Assembly: GCA_003487805.1 (NCBI GenBank)
Contig: DNNE01000119.1
Span: 1-12,713, forward strand
Direction of reading: 5' to 3'
Source: Blastocatellia bacterium
GTDB taxonomy: Bacteria > Acidobacteriota > Blastocatellia > Pyrinomonadales > Pyrinomonadaceae
Length of the DNA stretch: 12,713 bases
The position numbers were made by a program, and so were the translations under genes. Every line of letters starts with the position of its first letter. Within the stretch, counting starts at the first letter, position 1. Below the pieces are notes generated by a model. It was not told where the DNA came from. It ran no database searches and worked only from the letters and a program-made list of their open reading frames with translations. Below, piece after piece: positions 6,911-12,638 of the stretch.

Positions 6911-7573
6911 CTAGCTGCGCTCTTCAAAGCGACTGATGCGCTGCTGGATCTCGCTTGCGATCTGTTTGACTTGCGTCATGTCGTTCTCGCTCAAGTAGAG
7001 AGAAAGCTCGTCAAGAAGCGGCTCGATTGGTGGGTTATGCGCATGCAGCAACGTTGCCACGTCGTTTTCATAGAGACCCACGCGCGTAAAGTTTCCCTGG
7101 CGGTACAGAGACGGGAGCGCGTAGAGTTTCAGTAGAATCAAGCCCTCGACGGTGGCGCACGGAATGTCCAGTTCGACAAAACGCTGCACGCTCACGTAGC
7201 GCTTGCGCACCTCGTCGAAGAGCGGGTTGCTGGTTAGGAGTACGTCAACTCTCAGGTCGCTGAACCTGCCGCGAGCAAAATCTGCGTCACGAGTCTCGAC
7301 GTGTAGTTCGGGCAACTGCTCAATCGCGGACCCGGCCATGATCAGATCGATGTCTTCCGTGTTGCGGCCTTCTACGTATTGCAGCAAGGCTATTCCGCCG
7401 ACAAGGACATATTCGATTTGACGCTGGCGCAGCAGGGAGAAGAAACGCGCGACTGTCTCGATAAGGAGGTCTGAATTTATTAAACCTTCCTCATGTTTTG
7501 CTGGCTTGAACAGAACGCCATTGCGAACGACTTCGCCGATATGCACTCTGGGTGGAATGTTTGCTGAGCTCAT
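6911..7573 (-). CDS. Nucleotidyltransferase-fold protein (DUF6036/AbiEii-like)
   Basis: A 220-residue protein of the DNA polymerase beta-like nucleotidyltransferase superfamily. Gly59-Gly60 in YVLVGGIALLQY, the paired Asp74 and Asp76 in NTEDIDLIM and a third carboxylate, Asp110, in RVDVLL give the complete metal-binding triad. A Lys in LILLKLYAL fits the helical half of this family. Some relatives act as toxins or antitoxins that add nucleotides to tRNA or proteins (AbiEii, MenT, MNT); others are uncharacterised. There is no HEPN or AbiEi-like partner next to it, but the PIN toxin module lies immediately downstream on the same strand. The ATG at 7573 has only a weak GGGA 13 nt upstream, and homology appears to start near residue 33, so the true start could be internal. 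Confidence 0.82.
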   Translation of the reverse strand: MSSANIPPRVHIGEVVRNGVLFKPAKHEEGLINSDLLIETVARFFSLLRQRQIEYVLVGGIALLQYVEGRNTEDIDLIMAGSAIEQLPELHVETRDADFARGRFSDLRVDVLLTSNPLFDEVRKRYVSVQRFVELDIPCATVEGLILLKLYALPSLYRQGNFTRVGLYENDVATLLHAHNPPIEPLLDELSLYLSENDMTQVKQIASEIQQRISRFEERS

Positions 7574-7708
7574 GCGGTATTTCGTTTCCCAAGTTTAACT
7601 TAGAAACGACCGAATGACTAAGAAAAACAACGCCCGACAGGATGAGCAAGCTCAGTATTACACGCCATTTACTGAACGCGCAGAAGACACTTCAGTTCGA
7701 CGAACGAT
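7574..7708. other. Intergenic stretch upstream of the nucleotidyltransferase gene
   Basis: These 135 nt, together with the repeat to the right, form the 324-nt gap between the two minus-strand groups. It should hold the promoter of the islet genes, but I found no convincing -35/-10 pair. I see no open frame of note or RNA gene here. Confidence 0.4.
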
Positions 7709-7886
7709 CAACTGTTCTTAGCTCCGGAGGAGCGAGATGTTTATAGTTTCGCATGCCAAAGCGAGCAAAGCTCCGTAGGAGCGAAACATCTTCCATCCAT
7801 AACGTTTTGCTCCTAAAGGAGCTCAATACTTTGATTGACGTGACTGGCTATAAACATCCTGCTCCTCCGGAGCTAAGAGACGGTTG
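7709..7886. repeat. Nested inverted repeat with four GCTCC/GGAGC hairpins
   Basis: The outer arms at 7709-7746 and 7848-7886 are reverse complements over about 38 nt, with one T/C difference, one single-base gap and a two-base GA/AG difference. Each arm itself contains a hairpin (7721-7733 and 7861-7873). Inside is a second inverted pair: GCTCCGTAGGAGCGAAAC at 7770-7787 against the reverse complement of 7805-7822 (GTTTTGCTCCTAAAGGAGC region). All four units share GCTCC, a 3-4 nt loop and GGAGC, followed by a GAnATGTTTATAG-like or GAAAC tail. It starts 12 nt beyond the aldo/keto reductase stop. I infer a dispersed palindromic (REP/MITE-like) element, perhaps one copy inserted in another. Confidence 0.85.
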
Positions 7887-7897
7887 AAGCTGTAAGT

Positions 7898-8833
7898 TCA
7901 CGCCGGCATTAACTCTCGAATTTCAGGCGGCTCTTCACCGAGCCACTGCGGGTTCTCTGCGGTGCCATCAAAAATCGACGACGTCTTAAACGGCTCAAAG
8001 CGACCGTCGGCCGCGGCCTCGCGGGTTTTCGCCAGCAATGCTTCCCGCTCGTCATCGCTGAGCGGTTGGAAAGATTCAACCGCCGCGAACGCCTGCTCAA
8101 GGATTTCCATGCTGTCGATGCCGGTGATAACGACAGACGCCGGAAGATTCAGCGCGTAGTGCAGACACTCAATTGGCGTTGCAGTCTTCGACTTCAACAG
8201 AATGCCGTTCGCCATGCTCTTCATTCCCAGCACGCCTATTTGCAGCTTCACTAACTCAGGCAGGACCAGCTTTTCGAAACTGCGGTAATGCGCGTCCATG
8301 ACGTTCAGAGGCATTTGAACGGTATCGAACTTGAAGGAATTCTCTGCAGCTACTTCGAGCATGTGTAGGTGTATGCGCGGATCTTTGTGGCCGGTGAATC
8401 CGATGTAACGAAGCTTGCCAGCCTCGCGCGCTTCAAGGAGCGCGGCGTTCGCTCCCTCTGGGTGAAAGATACGGTGCGGATCGTCGAACCGAATGATCTC
8501 ATGGTGCTGGACCAGATCAATGTAGTCGACTCCTAACCGAAGCAAAGATTCATCAAGTTGCCTGGCAGCCTCCTTCTTGGATCGTCCATCAATCTTGGTC
8601 ATTACAAGAGAGCGGTCGCGATAACCTTCGCGTAGCGCTTTGCCCATGCGTAACTCACTCGCCCCTTCGTTGTAGTCCCAACAGTTGTCGAGGAAGTTGA
8701 TGCCTCGATCGATGGCCGCACGAACAATGCGAATTGCCAACTGCTCGTCAACAGTTTTCAGACCGAGATGCCAGCCGCCTACTCCGATTGCTGATACCTT
8801 TTCTCCGGTGCTACCAAGTGTACGATAGATCAT
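7898..8833 (-). CDS. Aldo/keto reductase
   Basis: A 311-residue cytoplasmic NAD(P)H-dependent reductase of the aldo/keto reductase (TIM-barrel) superfamily. The N-terminus MIYRTLGSTGEKVSAIGVGG is typical. The catalytic tetrad is readable: Asp49 in NFLDNC, Tyr54 in WDYNEG, Lys80 in VMTKID and His111 in IDLVQHHE. Substrates cannot be predicted; members of this branch are often of unknown physiological role. The frame is open up to 8908, but ATG 8833 has a GAAGGAGAG site about 8 nt upstream and begins exactly at the family's usual start, whereas the extension is arginine-rich and overlaps hairpin DNA. It is the last gene of the minus-strand run, 84 nt after the dehydrogenase gene. Confidence 0.92.
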   Translation of the reverse strand: MIYRTLGSTGEKVSAIGVGGWHLGLKTVDEQLAIRIVRAAIDRGINFLDNCWDYNEGASELRMGKALREGYRDRSLVMTKIDGRSKKEAARQLDESLLRLGVDYIDLVQHHEIIRFDDPHRIFHPEGANAALLEAREAGKLRYIGFTGHKDPRIHLHMLEVAAENSFKFDTVQMPLNVMDAHYRSFEKLVLPELVKLQIGVLGMKSMANGILLKSKTATPIECLHYALNLPASVVITGIDSMEILEQAFAAVESFQPLSDDEREALLAKTREAAADGRFEPFKTSSIFDGTAENPQWLGEEPPEIRELMPA

Positions 8834-8858
8834 TTCGTCGTCTCTCCTTCTGCAGTGG

Positions 8859-8913
8859 CACGGGCGTCCCGCCCGTGAATCACGCGAGGATGTGCGTGCC
8901 GCATTCAAGCGGC
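8859..8913. repeat. Three consecutive hairpins in the dehydrogenase-reductase spacer
   Basis: The 84-nt spacer holds three adjoining stem-loops: CACGGGCG/CGCCCGTG (8859-8866 with 8870-8877, perfect, loop TCC), CACGC/GCGTG (8881-8885 with 8894-8898) and GCCGC/GCGGC (8898-8902 with 8909-8913). There is no T-run, so they are unlikely to be a strong intrinsic terminator. They could be a dispersed hairpin repeat or an mRNA structure that tunes expression of the downstream reductase. Confidence 0.65.
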
Positions 8914-8917
8914 ATCA

Positions 8918-9799
8918 CTACCGCAGTCCTGCGTCCTGGTACGAGATGCGAGCAATCGCCGCCCAATCGGATTCGCCCAACCCTCTAGCGAGAGCCGCCA
9001 CAAACCGATCGTGGACCAGGCTAGCCATCGGCATCGGCGCCGCAACCTCCTCCGCCGCAGCGAGCAGCAGCCGGTTGTCTTTAAGCCCGAGCGGCAATTT
9101 GAAACCCGGAGGCTCGAACTGCTCCGATGCGATCATGTTGCCGTAAGTTTGGTACACCGGTCCTGGAAAGAGGGAGTTCGTGAGAATGTCCAGAAAGGTA
9201 TGCGGATGAACTCCGGACTTGCGGCCAAAAGCAAAGGCTTCGGCCAAACTTTCGATCACAGTCGTGATGACGAAATTCCCAGCCAACTTGATCGCGTTGG
9301 CAGCGTGAGCTTCCTCGCCCGCCATGAAGGTCTTCTGCCCAATCGCGTCGAAGAGTGGTTGGCAGCGTACGATCTGTTCAGAAGGGCCACCGGCAACAAT
9401 CCACAGCTTCCCGGCAGCCGCGACATCAGGTCGCCCGAAGACTGTCGCAGCAACATAGTGTTGCTTTCTTTCCCTGTGTGCTTCGGCCAAACGGCGCGAC
9501 AACCCAACGCTGATGGTGCTCATGGAAATATGAACAGCGCCGGGAGGCAACGCCTGAATGGCATCGCCGGGCGCGAAGATGACACCTTCCACGGCTGCGT
9601 CATCCGCCAGCATGGTGATGAGCACCTCAGCATCGCCGGCAGCTTCGCTGGGCGTTTCCGCAATCCTCGCGCCCAGGGAAGCGAACGGTTCGGCGCGGCT
9701 TCGCGTCCGGTTGTAGACCGTTAGATCGTGCCCTGCTTTGATCAGGTTGCGAGCCATCGCCGATCCCATATTTCCCAAACCAATGAATCCTACTTTCAT
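8918..9799 (-). CDS. NAD(P)-binding beta-hydroxyacid dehydrogenase-like protein
   Basis: A 293-residue protein of the 3-hydroxyisobutyrate/6-phosphogluconate dehydrogenase-like superfamily, distantly related to the product at 4506-5447. The Rossmann motif GFIGLGNMG (Gly7, Gly9, Gly12) and an NRT after strand 2 suggest NADPH binding. Lys171 and Asn175 in NAIKLAGNF keep the catalytic pair. The substrate loop differs: instead of D-x-P-V-S-G it has AATVFGRPDVAAAGKLWIVA (residues 118-137), as in subfamilies of unknown or imine/semialdehyde reductase activity. Three in-frame ATGs exist (9832, 9817, 9799); only 9799 has AAGGA at 7 nt spacing and it starts at the conserved strand, so it is chosen. 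The gene lies between FmdE and the aldo/keto reductase and is likely cotranscribed with both. Confidence 0.88.
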   Translation of the reverse strand: MKVGFIGLGNMGSAMARNLIKAGHDLTVYNRTRSRAEPFASLGARIAETPSEAAGDAEVLITMLADDAAVEGVIFAPGDAIQALPPGAVHISMSTISVGLSRRLAEAHRERKQHYVAATVFGRPDVAAAGKLWIVAGGPSEQIVRCQPLFDAIGQKTFMAGEEAHAANAIKLAGNFVITTVIESLAEAFAFGRKSGVHPHTFLDILTNSLFPGPVYQTYGNMIASEQFEPPGFKLPLGLKDNRLLLAAAEEVAAPMPMASLVHDRFVAALARGLGESDWAAIARISYQDAGLR

Positions 9800-9865
9800 G
9801 TCTCTGTCCTTGTCCATGAAACTGCCTATCATTCTGGCTGCCTAGCTTTCTCGCATCAGAACTCT

Positions 9866-10522
9866 TTACTGAATGCTTACAGACACCGTCTCGGCTCGCT
9901 CATTCCACACTCTCTTAAAGGAACTCGGGCGCGGTTGATAATAGCTCCCGTAGACACAAGGCCGACAAAGCGTGATCCTATCGGGGAGCTTAATTTCGCG
10001 TCCGTCGCTCACACCTTCGCCGCACTTGGCACAGATCACTCGTGAGCGAGGGTGGCCCGGCAAATCTTTCTCACGCACCTGAACTTCAACGTCCGTTATT
10101 TCAAACAACTCCTCTTCGGCGGCCTCGCGATAAGTTCGCATCTGCCGTTCGTACTTATCCGCGATTTCCGGATGACGCCGGTCAGCCAAACCGCGAGACG
10201 ATTCAAGCGCCACGACACGCACAGCCTTGCCTGTGTCTACGTTCAAGAAAGTGGCTGCCAGCTTTCCGTAGTCCAGGAACTTCAAGGTTCGTTTCCCTAA
10301 TCTCGCGCCGGTCACAGACTCGACTGCATCAGCCAACCAGCGATCTATCTCAACCCAGACGACCAGCTTGTTTCGATCAGCTACGCGAGGATCTTCTATT
10401 CCTACCAGCGCACAACCGAGCACGACCATGCGGACTGCTAGTAAGCTGCCCGGACACAAATTGCCGTGCGTCAGTTCATGTTGTTCCAACAAATCGTCAA
10501 TTGGTTCCAGGATCTTCGACAT
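9866..10522 (-). CDS. FmdE-like protein (formylmethanofuran dehydrogenase subunit E family) with zinc ribbon
   Basis: A 218-residue soluble protein. The N-terminal FmdE domain has HELTHGNLCPGSLLAVRM (residues 15-32) and ESVTGARLGKRTLKFLDYGK (68-87). A C-terminal zinc ribbon has Cys164-x2-Cys167 and Cys186-x2-Cys189. In methanogens FmdE is encoded with the Mo/W formylmethanofuran dehydrogenase; bacterial homologues have unknown roles, probably in Mo/W-pterin or formate enzyme function. Compared with the family pattern as I remember it (HGHxCPG, then C-x3-DAI-x4-TGC), Asn21 replaces the second His, Trp62 stands where the first Cys is usual and Ala73 where the second is, so the metal or ligand site may be altered. 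ATG 10522 has AAGGAG 7 nt upstream. It is 30 nt after the response regulator gene. Confidence 0.85.
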   Translation of the reverse strand: MSKILEPIDDLLEQHELTHGNLCPGSLLAVRMVVLGCALVGIEDPRVADRNKLVVWVEIDRWLADAVESVTGARLGKRTLKFLDYGKLAATFLNVDTGKAVRVVALESSRGLADRRHPEIADKYERQMRTYREAAEEELFEITDVEVQVREKDLPGHPRSRVICAKCGEGVSDGREIKLPDRITLCRPCVYGSYYQPRPSSFKRVWNERAETVSVSIQ

Positions 10523-10552
10523 AAGCTTCTCCTTCTATATTCACATCATCGT

Positions 10553-10945
10553 CTATTTAGGATTTCGATTCCTGGCTTCTCCGATGAGTCGAAAGACCTC
10601 TTCGATCAACTCATCGTTGTCCACGGGTTTAGTTAAGTAACCTTGCGCGCCAGAGGACAATGCTTCCTGTTTGTCCTTGTCATGGGCCGCGCCGGAATAA
10701 AAAAGAATGGGTGTATAAGAGTCAAACTCGCGCAGCTTCTTGCACAGATCAATTCCTGAGCCGCCTGGCATCCAGTTGTCTATCATGTATAAATCGAACT
10801 GGTTTGATCGAGCGAGAAGTAACGCACTGTCGTTGTTTTCAGCCAGCATAACCCTGTAATTGTTTCTCCCTAACACGAAAGACACGAGCTCTCGAGTATC
10901 GGCATCGTCCTCTGTGTATAGAATCTGTCCGGCCCAAGACATCAT
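10553..10945 (-). CDS. Single-domain response regulator (REC)
   Basis: A 130-residue stand-alone receiver domain, without an output domain. Acidic residues Glu12 and Asp13 bind Mg2+, Asp56 in YMIDNWMPGGSG is the phosphorylation site, Ser84 in LFYSGAA and Lys106 in LTKP complete the active site. Such proteins act as phospho-relay intermediates or bind other proteins directly. No histidine kinase is encoded in the window, so its partner is elsewhere. The frame opens at GTG 10966, but that codon has no ribosome binding site; ATG 10945 has GGAGG (10957-10961) 11 nt upstream and gives a normal receiver N-terminus. Its place inside an enzyme operon, between a secreted protein and FmdE, is unusual. 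Confidence 0.9.
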   Translation of the reverse strand: MMSWAGQILYTEDDADTRELVSFVLGRNNYRVMLAENNDSALLLARSNQFDLYMIDNWMPGGSGIDLCKKLREFDSYTPILFYSGAAHDKDKQEALSSGAQGYLTKPVDNDELIEEVFRLIGEARNRNPK

Positions 10946-10969
10946 TGTTCGGGTGGCCTCCACCACAAT

Positions 10970-11281
10970 CTAGAACGTAAATATCGCCGCGAATTCTGAT
11001 CGCAGGTTGTGACTTGTGTAGCTGGGAATTCCGCGAAACAGCGGCAGCCCACCGATGTCTGACGCGGACCGATTGGCTGCACGAGTGCCGTAGTATCCCT
11101 GCTCGATAGCAAACGTCACCCACGAGTTCAGTTTGTATTGAATGTTTCCGGAAAAGAGATCGCTTCGGCCGCGCACCGGAGAAAAGCGTCTCGCATCCTG
11201 CGGCAATGCCCCATCAAAACCATAATAGAGATAAGCAAATAAACCACAGACAAATAGAATGCGGATTGCCGAAACCTTCAT
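10970..11281 (-). CDS. Small secreted/outer-membrane protein, possibly the remnant of a beta-barrel
   Basis: A 103-residue protein. Residues 1-~25 are a signal-peptide-like segment (MKVSAIRILFVCGLFAYLYY) and the mature part is short. From about residue 44 it reads like the last strands of an outer-membrane beta-barrel: alternating aromatic/polar residues in NIQYKLNSWVTFAIEQGYYG, then a loop, and a final strand ending AAIFTF with the terminal Phe favoured by the BAM assembly machinery. It is too short for a barrel unless it oligomerises, so it may be an internally deleted porin-like gene. Yet its frame is intact, its start overlaps the P-loop stop as ATGA (11278-11281) and AGGGG precedes the ATG. 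The frame opens further upstream to 11341, but that part overlaps the P-loop gene. Confidence 0.65.
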   Translation of the reverse strand: MKVSAIRILFVCGLFAYLYYGFDGALPQDARRFSPVRGRSDLFSGNIQYKLNSWVTFAIEQGYYGTRAANRSASDIGGLPLFRGIPSYTSHNLRSEFAAIFTF

Positions 11282-12003
11282 GATTCCCCTTTCACTCTTC
11301 CGCCTGTACCAAGCTGATTGAGAAACCACCGTGGCTCCCAACCGGATAATCCGTATCCTAAACGAGGGCTCACGTAAGAAGTGCTCGAATGGACCTGCTT
11401 AATTCGTTTCACCAGACTGGGAAAGTCGCTGGTTGCGTAGGCTGGCAGAGAACGCTGTGGGCCCGCCAGTCCGAATTTCTTATTTAGTAACTCAACTGTT
11501 TCGCTCGGGCTGGTTTGATTGGTCTGATTAAATTGGTAAATCGCTGATGCTTTTTGAAAGGCCCAGCGAGCCGAACTTTTGATCTTCGTGTCCGCGCCGC
11601 CGGTCACCAGCACAGTGAAGTCGACGTCGATGAAATGCAGAAAGCTGTTTCCTTCAATCAATACTCCCGGCGCGTGGACGCGTTTGAGGGCGAGTTCTAT
11701 GCCTTGCTCCACTTGGTCATTGGTGACGATCACCCAATGAACGTTGGCAGCGCCTGCGTCCCAGTATCGGCCCGTGTCTTTGCCGGAGGCATAGGTCTCG
11801 CGGAAACCGGATCGGATAATCGGCTGCTCGCCCAGAAGGCCACTAACGCAGCATGCATGCGGATCCTTCCCGCAAGATCGATAGTGGCCACGCGTCACCT
11901 TAATCGCCTCCCAACCGGGAAACTCTCGCAATAACTTGCACAAGAGAGTTGTCTTGCCAATCTCTGACGAAACACCCGCAATGCCGACCTTGATGAAACT
12001 CAT
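11278..12003 (-). CDS. P-loop NTPase of the SIMIBI type (BioD/MobB-like)
   Basis: A 241-residue soluble protein. The N-terminal loop GVSSEIGKTTLL (Gly10, Lys17, Thr18) has the G-x5-GKT spacing and E-I/V-GKT ending of dethiobiotin synthetase/CobQ-type P-loops. Next come KVTRGHYRSCGKDPHACC (residues 35-52), with Cys44, Cys51 and Cys52 as a possible metal site, and APGVLIEGNSF, a Walker-B-like strand. Overall it resembles proteins loosely annotated as molybdopterin-guanine dinucleotide biosynthesis protein B. A nucleotide-driven role in loading a metal cofactor is an inference supported by FmdE two genes on. The frame is open to 12279, but ATG 12003 has GAGG 5 nt upstream and starts just before the conserved strand; the upstream 92 codons look non-coding. 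It is the first gene of the operon. Confidence 0.8.
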   Translation of the reverse strand: MSFIKVGIAGVSSEIGKTTLLCKLLREFPGWEAIKVTRGHYRSCGKDPHACCVSGLLGEQPIIRSGFRETYASGKDTGRYWDAGAANVHWVIVTNDQVEQGIELALKRVHAPGVLIEGNSFLHFIDVDFTVLVTGGADTKIKSSARWAFQKASAIYQFNQTNQTSPSETVELLNKKFGLAGPQRSLPAYATSDFPSLVKRIKQVHSSTSYVSPRLGYGLSGWEPRWFLNQLGTGGRVKGES

Positions 12004-12638
12004 GGCTGCCTCAGAAATATTCCGAATTGCCGCTGAATACAGAACCCGAAGCGGTCGCGACGGGATGCCGTCACTCAAGTTGAATCCAGGATCCGGTCGC
12101 TCCCAGTTCAATAACGCGGCGAAGCTCGGCGATTTCCCCCTTGTCACCGAGCTCGCCAGCGGTGGCCTCCGAAAATCGAGCCCTTCGATTCCCCGCAGAG
12201 GCCTCAACTCTATGGCGCCTGTGCACTCGCTGTGCCGCTCTGGAGAGTGGTAAAACTTCTGGAGATCAATGGAAAGCACAACTGGCCGCTGATTCCATCT
12301 GCCGGAACGTGGCCATAGGTAAACAGATGGTTAGATATGGTCAGCTAGCTCGAAGCACAAGTGCCCTCAGTCCGTCTGCGGATTCTGTTGATCGTAATTG
12401 CTTAGTTTGGATTGCTTGTTAGCCGAATGCGGAAATTTATTTGAGTGGCGCGCGTGCTGAATGCGACGTTGCCGGTCAGTATTAGTTCGGTGTCAGTTTG
12501 GCTTAGTGTCGCTTCGTGTGAGTTCGTGGATCGTTTTTCTGGGTTACTTTAAAGAACGATCCACGAACTCACACGAATTAACCCGAACAACCTGCTAACA
12601 CTTACCTGCGAATTTGCACCGAATTCTTTGCCTCTGAA
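12004..12638. other. Long non-coding stretch upstream of the minus-strand operon
   Basis: 635 nt without a convincing gene. It must contain the promoter for the leftward operon. A weak candidate on the minus strand is TTGTGC (12355-12360) and TATCTA (12332-12337), 17 nt apart, but the match to consensus is poor. The right part contains inverted repeat copy 2. The open frames that cross 12004-12422 have no ribosome binding sites or recognisable protein character. Confidence 0.5.
12513..12577. repeat. Inverted repeat element, copy 2 (TTCGTGTGAGTTCGTGGA family)
   Basis: The arms 12513-12535 and 12555-12577 are perfect reverse complements over 23 nt, with a 19-nt loop. The left arm matches copy 1 (708-730) in 22 of 23 bases, and the right arms share the ACGATCCACGAA core. 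Both copies are intergenic. The element lies between the end of the efflux gene and the leftward operon's upstream region. It could act as a factor-independent transcription barrier despite having no clear T-run. Confidence 0.9.

Noticed and set aside
7709..7886. CRISPR array
   Set aside because: The four units are palindromes in inverted orientation with irregular spacing, not direct repeats with uniform spacers, and no cas genes are present.
9011..9724. 237-residue open frame on the plus strand
   Set aside because: It is antisense to a clear dehydrogenase with intact motifs and has the arginine-rich composition of a shadow frame.
10946..10966. GTG 10966 as the start of the response regulator
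   Set aside because: No ribosome binding site; the GGAGG within this extension better serves ATG 10945.
12004..12279. 92-residue N-terminal extension of the P-loop protein
   Set aside because: No ribosome binding site at 12279 and no recognisable domain; the P-loop strand starts right after ATG 12003, which has GAGG upstream.
12332..12360. Sigma-70 promoter for the leftward operon
   Set aside because: Spacing is right (17 nt), but both hexamers match the consensus poorly and the site is over 300 nt from the start codon.
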